From Desulfospira joergensenii DSM 10085 (GTDB lineage Bacteria > Desulfobacterota > Desulfobacteria > Desulfobacterales > Desulfobacteraceae), in contig NZ_ATUG01000002.1 in NCBI RefSeq assembly GCF_000420085.1, forward strand, positions 1,116,001 through 1,180,000: a stretch of DNA of 64,000 nucleotides. Direction: 5' to 3'. The position numbers were made by a program, and so were the translations under genes. Under the pieces are notes generated by a model. It was not told the DNA's origin, searched no databases, and saw only the letters and a list, made by a program, of their open reading frames with translations. How positions within the stretch are numbered: position 1 is the stretch's first letter; each line of letters begins with the position of its first letter. Below are positions 51,769 to 61,009 of this stretch, one piece after another.

Positions 51769-54700
51769 TGCGGATCCCCATCGGGCAGAATAGGAACATC
51801 AATAAAAAGGTAATATCCATCGTCGTCCTGGGTGTGTGCGCCTGTCTGTTGAGTTCCCTTCTTAACCTCTATTTTTCAACAAAAAGCCGGAACAATCAGA
51901 ACCTCCTCTACCGGATTCAGCAGCTGCCCGGGAAAGCGGAGAACATCCGCCTGATGAGTAAGAATTTTATCCAGACCGGGGATCTGGATCTCTGGCAAAA
52001 GATCACCCGAAACATCTCATCCCTTCAAGTCAACGTGATAGATGCCTCCCCGGCCAACAAAGTATGGAAACAAAAGCTCGGAAATATCAATAAAAGGATC
52101 ACGGAATATCATTATCTCCTGAACCAGATTCATTATCCGGCCCTTTTGCTGAACCGTGAAAAAAATAAGTTTCAACGAATCGGCTTATCCTTTTCCATGG
52201 AAGTCAAAGACCGGATCATCACCCCCTATCGAAAGGAAGAGGGGGTGTCCATATACCAGGGCAAAGCATTTGATCCCTTTAAAATCCGGATCAAAGAGAC
52301 GGCCTATGATCTCATGGCCCTTCACATTCAACAGCAGCTCATACTGACGGAACTCCTGCTGGACTGGGATCTTGCCGGATACCGGCAGAAAAAAGAACAG
52401 ATCACCGGAGCAATGGAACAGCACAAAACCCAGCTCAACTATCTCAATATATTGATGGGAAGTGAACCGGAAATCGACCGGGTCATCAATTCCCTCAAGC
52501 AGAAACTGGCGGATCTGGTTCAATATGAGCAGGAGATTGTAAAAACCTTTACCGAGCTGGATAGAATCAACCGGAACCTGGCAGCTGCGGGAAGCAGACT
52601 GGTTGATGACTGCTCGGCTTTTTCAGCCGAGATTCTGTCGGACATATCCCGCACCGGCAGACTCAACCGGAATTTGAACTGGGCCTTGCTGGTCGTCATT
52701 TTATGCGGACTGGTTTCATTGGGCGCCCTGCTGGCCAGAGATATCATCCGGATTGTCCGGGATCTAGAGGAAAGCCGGGAAAATTACCGGAGCAGCGAAA
52801 AAATGATCAAGGCGGTTACAGACAATGTCCCCGGGGTGGTGTTCCAGTTTAAAAGCAGCAAAGACCATGACTATACTATTGAATTCGTCAGTACAAAAAT
52901 AAGTGAACTCTTTGGTCTGGAGCCGGATACAGAAAGGGTCTTTCATCAATTCAGCGACCGGATTCCCCAAGAAGAAAAGGAACAGTATCTCCATTCCATA
53001 CGGGAATCCATTGACCAGGTCAGTCCATGGAACTATGAGGGCCGCTTCATCAAACCCAATGGGGAAGAAATCTGGTTTTCCGGAAATTCAGCCCCCCGCA
53101 GGGAAGGAGACTCCATTGTGTCCAACGGGCTTCTGATGGATATCACCAACCGGAAGGAGATGGAATCCTCCATGCGGATTTCCCAGTTTATTTTTAATAA
53201 GGCCCCCCTCGGCATCTGGCGGATGGGGCCCATGGGAGAAGTTCTTGATGTAAATGAAAAGGGCTGCGAAACCCTTGGCTTTTCCCGGGAAGAACTGTGC
53301 CGCATGAAAGTCTTTGATTTTGCTCCCGGATACACAATGGAGCATTGGGCCGAAACTACCAAAGTGCTGAATGAAGCCGGGATTAAAACCACAGAGGCCT
53401 TTCATCAAAACAAAGATGGAAAAATCATTCCAATCCAGGTCATAGAAAACCTGATGAAGTTCGAAAACCAGGAATTCCGTGTGGCCTTTGTCCAGGATAT
53501 CACGGAGCGCAAAAAGGCCGAAGAGTCCCTCAGGATCGCCCGGTTCAGCCTGGATAATGCCAATATCGCCATCCACCGGATGGCTCCGGATGCACGGATT
53601 CTGGAAACAAATCAGAAAGCGGCCCAGCTTTTGGGCTATACCAAAGAGGAAATGAAGAACCTGTCCGTCTTTGACATTGATCCTGCAGTTACCCGTGAAG
53701 AATGGGATCCGTTGTGGCATGATTTGAAGGAAAGGGGGTTCCATTTATTGGAAAGAGAGCATCTCAGGAAAGACGGTTCCCCGATCCCGGTGGAGGTATA
53801 CGGGACTCTTCTGGAATACGAAGGCCAGCAGTACTCCATCGTCTTTATCCAGGACATCACGGAACGCAAACAGGCGGAAAAAGAACTGCGGCAATTGCAG
53901 AACTACCTTTCCAACATCATCAACTCCATGCCCTCGGTGCTTGTGGCGGTGAATCAGGAGGGCAGGGTCACCCAGTGGAACAACCGGACGGAGCAGACCA
54001 CCGGACTGAGTTTTGAACAGGCCCTTGACCAGCCTCTGGTCAAGGTATTTCCCCGTCTGGCAGAGGAAATGGAGCGAATAAGAACTTCCATCCGGGAACG
54101 CCGGGTGATCCGTTCTCACAAAATCCCGCTTAAAACGGACCAGGAAACCCGTTTTGAGGATATCACCATCTTTCCTCTGGTCTCCAGTGGAGTGGACGGC
54201 GCCGTAATCCGGGTGGATGACGTGACGGAAAAGGTGCGCATGGAAGAGATGATGATCCAGAGTGAGAAGATGCTCACCGTGGGAGGGCTGGCCGCTGGAA
54301 TGGCCCATGAAATCAACAATCCCCTGGCCGGTATGCTGCAGACCGCCTCGGTCTTGGCCAGGCGGCTGGGGACCGGTGACCACATCCCGGCCAACCAGAA
54401 AGCAGCTGAGACGGCCGGCATCCCCCTGGAAGCCGTGGAACTGTACATGAAAATCAGGGATATCCCCCGCATGCTCGACGCCATCACCGCTTCAGGCAGG
54501 CGGGTGGCGGATATCGTGGAGAATATGCTCAGCTTTGCCCGAAAAGAAGACACAAAAATAATGCCCTGTCATCTGAACGCCGTTCTCGATAAAACCATAG
54601 AACTGGCAGCTACGGATTACGATATGAAAAAGGAATACGACTTCAAGCATATCAGGATCGTTAAGGAATACGCCGGTGATATGCCGGCCATACCCTGCCG

Positions 54701-55064
54701 GGAAAGCAAGATTCAGCAGGTGCTGCTCAACATCCTCATCAACGGGGCCCAGGCCATGCAGGCATCCAGGATACAGGATCCCTGTTTTATCCTCAGGACC
54801 TATGCAGATATTGACAGCGGCATGGCCTGTATGGAAATCGAAGACAACGGGCCCGGCATGGATGAGACCACCCGCAAACATGTCTTTGATCCATTTTTCA
54901 CCACCAAACAGCCCGGATTGGGCACCGGCCTGGGGCTGAGCGTCTCCTACTTCATCATCACCGAAAACCACAATGGTGAGATGACCGTGGAATCGAGGCC
55001 GGGCAAGGGTTCTAAATTCATGATCTGTCTTCCCATGCATCCGGAGAACCGGCAGGGGCATTGA
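51768..55064 (+). CDS. Membrane histidine kinase with four PAS domains
   Basis: A 1098-residue sensor kinase. Helix TM1 is at about 14-36 and TM2 at about 307-327, enclosing a 270-residue helical periplasmic domain. Four PAS modules follow (about 345-465, 480-590, 600-710, 720-830), several ending in the DITERKxAE type linker. The dimerisation helix carries the phosphoacceptor His in [14 protein letters not shown]. The ATPase domain has [12 protein letters not shown] (N box), [11 protein letters not shown] and [10 protein letters not shown]. There is no receiver or output domain. One-base overlap with the binding-protein gene suggests coupled synthesis and direct contact in the periplasm. The response regulator is not adjacent. 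Confidence 0.9.
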   Translation: MRIPIGQNRNINKKVISIVVLGVCACLLSSLLNLYFSTKSRNNQNLLYRIQQLPGKAENIRLMSKNFIQTGDLDLWQKITRNISSLQVNVIDASPANKVWKQKLGNINKRITEYHYLLNQIHYPALLLNREKNKFQRIGLSFSMEVKDRIITPYRKEEGVSIYQGKAFDPFKIRIKETAYDLMALHIQQQLILTELLLDWDLAGYRQKKEQITGAMEQHKTQLNYLNILMGSEPEIDRVINSLKQKLADLVQYEQEIVKTFTELDRINRNLAAAGSRLVDDCSAFSAEILSDISRTGRLNRNLNWALLVVILCGLVSLGALLARDIIRIVRDLEESRENYRSSEKMIKAVTDNVPGVVFQFKSSKDHDYTIEFVSTKISELFGLEPDTERVFHQFSDRIPQEEKEQYLHSIRESIDQVSPWNYEGRFIKPNGEEIWFSGNSAPRREGDSIVSNGLLMDITNRKEMESSMRISQFIFNKAPLGIWRMGPMGEVLDVNEKGCETLGFSREELCRMKVFDFAPGYTMEHWAETTKVLNEAGIKTTEAFHQNKDGKIIPIQVIENLMKFENQEFRVAFVQDITERKKAEESLRIARFSLDNANIAIHRMAPDARILETNQKAAQLLGYTKEEMKNLSVFDIDPAVTREEWDPLWHDLKERGFHLLEREHLRKDGSPIPVEVYGTLLEYEGQQYSIVFIQDITERKQAEKELRQLQNYLSNIINSMPSVLVAVNQEGRVTQWNNRTEQTTGLSFEQALDQPLVKVFPRLAEEMERIRTSIRERRVIRSHKIPLKTDQETRFEDITIFPLVSSGVDGAVIRVDDVTEKVRMEEMMIQSEKMLTVGGLAAGMAHEINNPLAGMLQTASVLARRLGTGDHIPANQKAAETAGIPLEAVELYMKIRDIPRMLDAITASGRRVADIVENMLSFARKEDTKIMPCHLNAVLDKTIELAATDYDMKKEYDFKHIRIVKEYAGDMPAIPCRESKIQQVLLNILINGAQAMQASRIQDPCFILRTYADIDSGMACMEIEDNGPGMDETTRKHVFDPFFTTKQPGLGTGLGLSVSYFIITENHNGEMTVESRPGKGSKFMICLPMHPENRQGH

Positions 55065-55160
55065 TTGTGACCGAAAACATGCCTTCCGAACCCTGTTTTT
55101 CAGGAGAATTTCCTGATTTTAATTGATTCCCTGTCCCGGATATGGTTAATCTCCTGATCA

Positions 55161-56294
55161 ATGGAACCCGAAACTTTACCGAATTTTAAGACTGTTCAAA
55201 AGGATGACTCTTTTATCCTTGCCCTGACAGGCAGGCTGGATGCCCAAGGGAGCGCCGGGATCTGGAAAAATGCGATCCGGACCGTTGAGACGGCGCCGGG
55301 CAACTGCATTATCCTTGACCTTGAAAAGGTGGACTACCTTGACACGGCCGGGGCTGTTCTGATCTCCCGCCTCAGGTCGGCGGCGGAAAAAAAGGGAAAT
55401 ACAGAGTTTCTTCTCCGGAAACCGGCTCCTGAATTCTCTCCGGTTCTGGATCTTGCAGAGAAGAGGGAGGGGCGTTCCTCCGAATCCGGCGGCCGCGCAA
55501 CCCTGTCCTTTATCGAAAAAAGAGGGGAAAAACTGGCGGAGTTTCTCCAGGATGCAGGCTCCTTTATCACCTTTACAGGAGAGATCTTCTGGGCCCTCAT
55601 TTCCAGTCTCAGGCACCCGGGGCAGATCCGCTGGGCAGACACTTTAAGGGTGGCGGAACGGTCCGGGGTGGATGCCCTGCCCATCGTGGCTCTGATCAGC
55701 TTTATCGTGGGCCTGGTCATGGCCTTCCAGGCTGCCATTCCCATGAAGATGTTCGGGGCCGAGATCTATGTGGCCAATCTCATCGGCATCGCCATGGTCC
55801 GGGAACTGGGGCCGCTTATGACAGCCATCGTCCTGGCCGGACGGTCCGCCTCGGCCTTTGCCGCCGAGATCGGAACCATGAAGATCAACGAGGAGATCGA
55901 CGCCCTGACCATCATGGGGCTGGAGCCGGTTCGCTTTCTCATCCTGCCCAGGGTCATCGCCTCCACCCTGGTCACGCCCCTGCTCACCTTATTTGCCAAT
56001 CTTGTGGGTATTCTAGGAGGCGCCGTGGTTATCCTCTCTTTTGATTATCCCTTTGTCACCTATTACAACCAGGTGGCCGGATTCGTCACCTGGCAGGATT
56101 TTGTCGGAGGCATTGTCAAGTGTTTTGTATTCGGTATTCTCATCGCGGCCACCGGCTGCATCCGGGGATATCAGACCGGCCAGGGGGCCTCTGCCGTGGG
56201 GGAGGCCACCACCCGGGCCGTTGTCTCCTCCATTATTCTCATTGCCGTATTTGACGGCATCTTTTCCGTGGTCTATTATTCTTTAGGGATATGA
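55161..56294 (+). CDS. mlaE: STAS domain fused to MlaE-type ABC lipid permease
   Basis: A 377-residue protein. Residues 10-100 are a STAS domain (DSFILALTGRLDAQGSAGIW, ILDLEKVDYLDTAGAVLI), equivalent to MlaB. Residues 155-377 are the MlaE/YrbE permease with five to six membrane helices and motifs FIVGLVMAFQAAIP, RELGPLMTAIVLAGRSASAFAAEIGTM and EEIDALTIMGLEPVRFL. The fusion puts the regulatory STAS subunit and permease in one chain. It is the first of four genes joined by 4-base overlaps. The system moves phospholipids between inner and outer membranes. The ribosome binding site is weak. Confidence 0.92.
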   Translation: MEPETLPNFKTVQKDDSFILALTGRLDAQGSAGIWKNAIRTVETAPGNCIILDLEKVDYLDTAGAVLISRLRSAAEKKGNTEFLLRKPAPEFSPVLDLAEKREGRSSESGGRATLSFIEKRGEKLAEFLQDAGSFITFTGEIFWALISSLRHPGQIRWADTLRVAERSGVDALPIVALISFIVGLVMAFQAAIPMKMFGAEIYVANLIGIAMVRELGPLMTAIVLAGRSASAFAAEIGTMKINEEIDALTIMGLEPVRFLILPRVIASTLVTPLLTLFANLVGILGGAVVILSFDYPFVTYYNQVAGFVTWQDFVGGIVKCFVFGILIAATGCIRGYQTGQGASAVGEATTRAVVSSIILIAVFDGIFSVVYYSLGI

Positions 56295-57055
56295 AAGAAA
56301 CAGCCATAAAAGTCGAAAACCTGGATGCCGGTTACGGGGGCATCCCCATAATGAAAAACCTGAACTTTGAGGTTCAGTCGGGCCGGATATTCGTGATCCT
56401 GGGAGGATCGGGCTGCGGCAAATCCACCCTGCTCAAGCATATGATCGGGCTGGTTCCCCCCATTTCAGGCCGGGTCCTTATCAACGGCCAGGACATGGTC
56501 TCGGCTGCCGGGGACAAGAAAAACCGGCTGCTCCGGAAAATCGGGGTGGCCTTCCAGAACGGAGCCTTATTCGGCTCCATGAGTGTACTTGAAAATATCA
56601 TGCTCCCCTTAAAAGAGTATACCCGGCTTCCCCGGGAGGCCATGGAGACTGTTGCCCGGATCAAGCTGGATCTGGTGGATCTGGGCCACGGGGCGGAACT
56701 CATGCCCGACCAGCTCAGCGGGGGAATGAAAAAAAGGGCGGCCATTGCCCGGGCCATGGCCCTGGATCCTTCCATCCTTTTCCTGGACGAGCCCTCGGCC
56801 GGCCTGGATCCCCTGACCTCGGCCGGCCTGGATCGTCTGATCATGGACCTTGCCTCAAATCTGAAAATCACCTTTGTCATTGTCACCCATGAGCTGGAAA
56901 GCATTTTAGCCATTGCCGATCAGGTCATCATGCTGGAAAAGGAAGCCAAAGGCATCATTGCCAGGGGGAATCCCGGGGTCCTGAAGGCAGACCCCTCCAA
57001 TCCCTATGTGTACAATTTTTTTAACCGCCATCCTCCAGAGGCAGTCCATCCATGA
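56291..57055 (+). CDS. mlaF: MlaF-type lipid ABC transporter ATPase
   Basis: A 254-residue ABC ATPase. Walker A GGSGCGKST (38-46), Q-loop VAFQNGALFGSM, signature LSGGMKKRAAIARAM, Walker B ILFLDEPSAGLDP and switch His in VTHELES. The LSGGMxxR variant of the signature and the NGALFGSM segment are typical of MlaF/YrbF. The ATG overlaps the mlaE stop by 4 bases and its own stop overlaps mlaD by 4. Confidence 0.93.
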   Translation: MKETAIKVENLDAGYGGIPIMKNLNFEVQSGRIFVILGGSGCGKSTLLKHMIGLVPPISGRVLINGQDMVSAAGDKKNRLLRKIGVAFQNGALFGSMSVLENIMLPLKEYTRLPREAMETVARIKLDLVDLGHGAELMPDQLSGGMKKRAAIARAMALDPSILFLDEPSAGLDPLTSAGLDRLIMDLASNLKITFVIVTHELESILAIADQVIMLEKEAKGIIARGNPGVLKADPSNPYVYNFFNRHPPEAVHP

Positions 57056-58146
57056 ACCAGAACGCCAATTTTTTCAAGCTCGGCCTGTTCGTGATCCTTT
57101 CATTCATCCTCTTTGCCGGATTCCTCATCGTGTTTGGAGCCGGGAAGTTCCTTAAAAAGGAACTCATGGCCGAAACCTGCTTTGATGAATCGGTCCAGGG
57201 CCTGGATATCGGTTCGGAGGTAAAGTACCAGGGGGTGAAAATCGGTGCGGTAAAAACCATTACCACCCCGGCACGGATCTACCATGTCCAGTCCAATTAC
57301 GTGCTGGTTACCTTTTCCATTTTTGAAGAGTGCTACGTGGGCCAGACCGGGAAAACCAATGAGGAGAGAATCCATGCCGCCATTTCCCAGGGCCTGAAAA
57401 TCAACCTGGCCTTTAAGGGCCTTACCGGGGCGGCCTACCTGGAGACCAACTATTTTCCCGGAGACACGGAAGAGCTTGATATCTCCTGGAAACCGAAAAA
57501 TCTTTATATCCCCTCCCGGAAAAGCAGAATAAAACGCCTGGAAAGCGCATTGAACGGAATCCTGGAAAACCTGTCCCAGATCAATGTCAGCGGCATGACC
57601 GCCCAGATAGAAACCCTGCTCCATACCCTGAACAAAAAAGCCGAAGAAATCGATACCGCTGAAATTTCAGCTCAGATGGAGGGGCTTCTAGGCGAGCTCA
57701 GGCAGACCAGCCAAAAGATATCCCAAACCCTGGATTCGGATAAGTTCAACCGGATCATTGAGAATGCGGATCATTCTTTTTCAAACATGAACACCATCCT
57801 GGACCAGGCCAAAAAACCCATTGACGGTGCCTTACAGGATTTCAGGACCGCCGCCGGAAATGCAAAGAGCCTGACAACCGGTTTTGAAAAAAGCATGTCA
57901 GGAAAACTGGAAACCATGGGAAAGGATCTGGATGCCTTGATGCTGTCCGTGAACAAAACCGCGAAGATGCTGGAAACCATGATCTGGCTGAATACGGATA
58001 CCATCAACAAGACCATTGATAATTTTGAACGGACCTCGGAAAACCTCAAGCAGCTCAGCATTGAAATCAGACAATATCCCGGGCGCCTGCTTCTGGAAAA
58101 ACCACCTAAAAAAATCGCCCCGGAAAACCTTAAGGAAAGCCGATGA
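57052..58146 (+). CDS. mlaD: MlaD-type MCE lipid-binding protein
   Basis: A 364-residue protein anchored by one N-terminal membrane helix (8-29). The MCE domain (about 38-115) contains FDESVQGLDIGSEVKYQGVKIGAV. A long helical, coiled-coil tail (about 160-345) follows, longer than in E. coli MlaD (183 aa), as in the PqiB/LetB or Mce-type members that span more of the periplasm. It probably forms the hexameric lipid channel over the MlaEF complex. It is third in the operon, joined by ATGA overlaps. Confidence 0.9.
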   Translation: MNQNANFFKLGLFVILSFILFAGFLIVFGAGKFLKKELMAETCFDESVQGLDIGSEVKYQGVKIGAVKTITTPARIYHVQSNYVLVTFSIFEECYVGQTGKTNEERIHAAISQGLKINLAFKGLTGAAYLETNYFPGDTEELDISWKPKNLYIPSRKSRIKRLESALNGILENLSQINVSGMTAQIETLLHTLNKKAEEIDTAEISAQMEGLLGELRQTSQKISQTLDSDKFNRIIENADHSFSNMNTILDQAKKPIDGALQDFRTAAGNAKSLTTGFEKSMSGKLETMGKDLDALMLSVNKTAKMLETMIWLNTDTINKTIDNFERTSENLKQLSIEIRQYPGRLLLEKPPKKIAPENLKESR

Positions 58147-58856
58147 TGGATCCAGGATCAAAAAGCATAAAATTATTCGTCTTTGTCAGCCTTCTCTTTT
58201 TCATCGGCTGCTCCGGCATCAAATCCGAATTTCCCCTTCAGAATCTGTTCCGCATCACATCGGGCCCGTGGACAGCCGGACAGCCGGAGCAGGGAGCGGA
58301 CCTCCTGGTTTCTCCCTTTGACATCTCTCCTGAATTTGAATCGGATTCCTTTGTCTTCCGGGTATCCAGGGACCAGTACAAGGTGGATTTCTACAATAGG
58401 TTCATGGTTTCCCCGGCAGAGATGATCACCCATTCCGTCCGGGAAGACCTTTACGCATCCAGGCTTTTCAAGGCGGTCCAGCCCGGCGACTCCCTGGATG
58501 TCCAATACAGGCTCCGGGGCAAGGTGGTTGAGCTTTACGCCGATATCCGGGATCCGAATGCCCCCAAAGGCGTCATGGTCCTGGGGCTCACCCTGGAAAG
58601 ACAAACCAAAGCAGGTTTTGCCCCGGTGGTCATCCGTACCTATCCGGCCCAAATCCCCGTGAAGACAATTGAAGCCGTTAATTTTGTAGAGGCATGGAAC
58701 CAATGTCTGGGACGGATATTGTCGGATTTTTACCGGGAGTGTGCATCCCTTGAGGCGTTAAAAGTTCAGGGGAGCCCGCATGGAAATCCTCCGGACTTTC
58801 CACGTTCAACCCTTTGCTTAGGCCCGGGGGATCTTTCAAAGATCTTTTCATGGTGA
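58143..58856 (+). CDS. ABC-type transport auxiliary lipoprotein (PqiC-like)
   Basis: A 237-residue predicted lipoprotein: signal residues 8-21 end in FFIGC, with C22 the likely lipid-modified Cys (the lipobox is slightly non-standard, Phe at -3). The body (LLVSPFDISPEFESDSFVFRVSRDQYKVDFYNRFMVSPAEMI) fits the ABC_trans_aux family that accompanies MCE systems as an outer-membrane partner. It is the last gene of the Mla-type operon, overlapping mlaD by 4 bases. There is no MlaC homologue in the operon, so this protein may supply the outer-membrane end. Confidence 0.82.
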   Translation: MMDPGSKSIKLFVFVSLLFFIGCSGIKSEFPLQNLFRITSGPWTAGQPEQGADLLVSPFDISPEFESDSFVFRVSRDQYKVDFYNRFMVSPAEMITHSVREDLYASRLFKAVQPGDSLDVQYRLRGKVVELYADIRDPNAPKGVMVLGLTLERQTKAGFAPVVIRTYPAQIPVKTIEAVNFVEAWNQCLGRILSDFYRECASLEALKVQGSPHGNPPDFPRSTLCLGPGDLSKIFSW

Positions 58857-58888
58857 ATCGGTTGGTCCTCCCGATTCCGGGAAAATAA

Positions 58889-58920
58889 AACAAAAATGTT
58901 TCTGATTCCACAAAAATGTT
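58889..58920 (+). promoter_or_regulatory. Tandem dyads, possible activator sites upstream of a sigma-54 promoter
   Basis: AACAAAAATGTT (58889-58900) and ACAAAAATGTT (58910-58920) are two copies of an AACA-N4-TGTT dyad, 20 bases apart on the same face of the helix. They lie 110-145 bases before a -24/-12 promoter, the usual place for enhancer sites of sigma-54 activators. Confidence 0.5.
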
Positions 58921-58969
58921 ATTTGATGGCTGCCATCTTCTGACAACCCCTTAGGGATAAAATTTGAAA

Positions 58970-58989
58970 AAGCCTTTTGTTAAAGGCTT
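58970..58989. terminator. Hairpin in the Mla-operon / Nif11 gap
   Basis: A perfect 8-bp stem AAGCCTTT/AAAGGCTT with a 4-base loop, 113 bases past the last Mla-type gene, preceded by GAAAA. It may end the Mla transcript, but the plus-strand T-tract is poor. Confidence 0.45.
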
Positions 58990-59029
58990 CCGCCTTTGAC
59001 TCTCCATGGCCGGACCCCAATAGATCTAA

Positions 59030-59047
59030 CAGGCATTACTCTTGCAT
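59030..59047 (+). promoter_or_regulatory. Sigma-54 promoter of the Nif11-like gene
   Basis: AGGCATTACTCTTGCA: -24 GG at 59032-59033 and -12 GC at 59044-59045, separated by exactly 10 bases, with TTGCA matching the -12 element fully. It is 65 bases before the start codon, and a sigma-54 activator gene is 3 kb away. Confidence 0.75.
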
Positions 59048-59111
59048 TCTCACTATAGCAGGTTTGCCGGGAAACGGCTGTTTATGAATTGAATCTAGGA
59101 AAAGGATTCCC

Positions 59112-59375
59112 ATGACCATTGGAAATGCCCTCATGTTTATTCGCCAGGGACTTGAAGACAATGAGCTGAGAAAGCAGTTGAACCATGCGTCCAGCTCATC
59201 TGAACTGGACGCCATCTTAATCGATAAAGGTCTGATATTCTCAGACCATGATTTTGAAGAAGCTTTTTACAACCAGCTGTTCAAATGCCAGGAAGAGGTA
59301 GTGGCCGATCAGATCAAAGAATTTAAAATCTGGTGGGATCTGCTGAACCTGAGCCTTAAACCGGTGACCTCCTGA
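59112..59375 (+). CDS. Small Nif11-like protein
   Basis: An 87-residue helical protein. The N-terminal half (TIGNALMFIRQGLEDNELRKQLN...ELDAILIDKGLIFSDHDFEEAF) resembles the Nif11 domain: an initial helix, a D-x2-L-R-x2-L turn, and a G-hydrophobic-F-S-x-D/E motif before the next helix. There is no leader-type double-glycine cleavage site, so it looks like a Nif11-type accessory protein rather than a peptide precursor. A sigma-54 promoter lies 65 bases upstream. AAAAGGA precedes the ATG. It shares a message with the next gene. Function unknown. Confidence 0.6.
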   Translation: MTIGNALMFIRQGLEDNELRKQLNHASSSSELDAILIDKGLIFSDHDFEEAFYNQLFKCQEEVVADQIKEFKIWWDLLNLSLKPVTS

Positions 59376-59414
59376 TCCCTGACTGCCGGAGACGTAAAAA
59401 AGGAGAGAAAATAT

Positions 59415-59834
59415 ATGGAAATCCAAGAAAAGGTGCCCTGGAAAAATGATTTAAACTGGCAGAAATGGCTGAAGAACGGAGACCAGTATCTCAGCGCGGC
59501 AACCCCTAAGGGGGAAAAAAGCCGGTTCGGTCCTGACCTCAGATACAATCTGCTCTCCATGTCCCTGGAAGGGTATATCATGGCCATCATGGATTTTTAT
59601 GATGTCATGCCGGAGAACCATACCTATACAGATCTTATCTCAGGCCTTGAAACCGTTGCCCGTCTTGACGGCCGTTTGAAATCCCGGATCCTTCAGTATG
59701 AGAACATCCAGTCCATCTGCTCCATTGAAAAATACCACAGAACCAGCCCCACGGAAGAAGATCTGGAGGATCTCAAGGGAGCCGTCGGTATCATCGGGTC
59801 CATGGCCCATGAAACCTGCGGTATTCCTTCCTGA
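59415..59834 (+). CDS. Unknown helical protein in the sigma-54 unit
   Basis: A 139-residue soluble protein with no recognised family. Its middle (RYNLLSMSLEGYIMAIMDFYDVMPENHTYTDLISGLE) is helical and suggests a HEPN-like four-helix bundle, a weak structural guess. AGGAGAG precedes the ATG. It follows the Nif11-like gene by 39 bases and a terminator follows, so the pair forms one transcription unit under the sigma-54 promoter. Confidence 0.6.
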   Translation: MEIQEKVPWKNDLNWQKWLKNGDQYLSAATPKGEKSRFGPDLRYNLLSMSLEGYIMAIMDFYDVMPENHTYTDLISGLETVARLDGRLKSRILQYENIQSICSIEKYHRTSPTEEDLEDLKGAVGIIGSMAHETCGIPS

Positions 59835-59839
59835 TATGG

Positions 59840-59872
59840 TCATGCCCGGCATAAAGACCCGGGCATGATTTT
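59840..59872 (+). terminator. Terminator of the Nif11-like unit
   Basis: A perfect 10-bp stem (59840-59849 with 59859-59868), 9-base loop, followed by TTTT, starting 6 bases after the stop of the unknown gene. Confidence 0.85.
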
Positions 59873-60021
59873 CACAACCCAAAACCTGCAACCCGGCCGG
59901 GATTCAGAGTCGCTCTTCTGCGTTACTCTTTTTTGTGAATGGCCATGCTCTGTCTGGCTTTGGGGTTTTAACTTATTGAAATTATTAATATAATACTCTT
60001 TTATCCTTGGGTTTTTCGTGA

Positions 60022-60038
60022 TCGGCACGATCTTTGCC
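60022..60038 (+). promoter_or_regulatory. Sigma-54 promoter of the Mrp gene
   Basis: CGGCACGATCTTTGCC: -24 GG at 60024-60025 and -12 GC at 60036-60037 with the exact 10-base spacing. GGCACG and TTTGC match the consensus almost fully. It is 80 bases before the start codon. A decamer ATTGAAATTA at 59975-59984 precedes it. Confidence 0.82.
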
Positions 60039-60117
60039 GTATCTTTTCAGCAGAAGCCCGGTTATCCGGGACGTATTTGCCCGCATCCGGGCAGAAAGAT
60101 GAATTTGGAGGCAGATC

Positions 60118-60957
60118 ATGGAAAAGAGAGGAAAAGGAACCCGTATCATGGAGCGGCCGCCCCGGCCGGCCCCTGATGCCCGGGTCCTGGAAAAGATCAA
60201 ACATAGCTTCATCGTCATGAGCGGAAAAGGAGGTGTGGGTAAATCCAGTGTCTCGGCCAACCTTGCCGTGGCCCTTGCCAATAAAGGATATAAAGTCGGG
60301 CTCATGGACATCGACATCCATGGGCCGGATATCCCAAGGATGCTGGGGCTCAGGGAAATGATCCGCATCAACGGGAATAAGAAGATGGAGCCTGTTTCCT
60401 ATTCCCCCAACCTGAGCGCCGTATCCATAGAATCTTTGATGCCGGACAAGGATACGGCCATTATCTGGAGGGGGCCGGTCAAGCACACGGCCATCCGGCA
60501 GTTTATCGGTGATGTGGACTGGGGTCCCCTTGACTTTCTCATCATTGATTCCCCTCCGGGCACCGGTGACGAACCCCTGACCATCGCCAATCTCATCCAG
60601 GATGCCCGGGCAATTATCGTGACCACTCCCCAGGAGGTTGCCCTGGCCGATGTGAGAAAATCAATCCGGTTCTGCCGGGAGGTGGACATGGAGATCTTCG
60701 GACTGGTGGAGAATATGAGCGGATTTGCCTGTCCTTGCTGCGGTCGTGTCCTTGACCCTTTCGGGACCGGGGGAGGGCAAAGAACAGCGATTGAGGCAGG
60801 GATCCCCTTTCTAGGAAAAATCCCCATGGATCCTGCTGTGGTGGCCTGCGGCGACGCAGGCATTTCCTTTCAAGACAGATATCCAAAATCCGGTGTCACA
60901 GGGGCATTTAAAAGGATTACGGATAAAATGGGCCGGCTTTTGAATAAACGGGAATAG
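60118..60957 (+). CDS. Mrp/NBP35-type Fe-S carrier ATPase
   Basis: A 279-residue deviant-Walker ATPase of the MinD/Mrp superfamily that carries or delivers Fe-S clusters. The P-loop is MSGKGGVGKSS (about 34-44), with GLMDIDIHGPDIPRMLGL and DFLIIDSPPGTGDE as the other nucleotide motifs. The CxxC-type cluster site is FACPCCGR near residue 205. A sigma-54 promoter lies 80 bases upstream, which is unusual for a housekeeping Mrp and recalls the Mrp and MinD-type ATPases of the Desulfovibrio orp locus. TTGGAGG supports the ATG. Confidence 0.92.
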   Translation: MEKRGKGTRIMERPPRPAPDARVLEKIKHSFIVMSGKGGVGKSSVSANLAVALANKGYKVGLMDIDIHGPDIPRMLGLREMIRINGNKKMEPVSYSPNLSAVSIESLMPDKDTAIIWRGPVKHTAIRQFIGDVDWGPLDFLIIDSPPGTGDEPLTIANLIQDARAIIVTTPQEVALADVRKSIRFCREVDMEIFGLVENMSGFACPCCGRVLDPFGTGGGQRTAIEAGIPFLGKIPMDPAVVACGDAGISFQDRYPKSGVTGAFKRITDKMGRLLNKRE

Positions 60958-60963
60958 TCTGCC

Positions 60964-60989
60964 GGGGGGAAGCTTTCTGCTTTTCCCCC
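60964..60989. terminator. Hairpin between convergent mrp and pocR-like genes
   Basis: GGGGGAAGC (60965-60973) pairs with GCTTTTCCCCC (60979-60989) with a two-base bulge, in the 52-base convergent gap. Probably ends transcription from both sides. Confidence 0.6.
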
Positions 60990-61009
60990 AATCCCCGGAG
61001 AGCCCTAGT

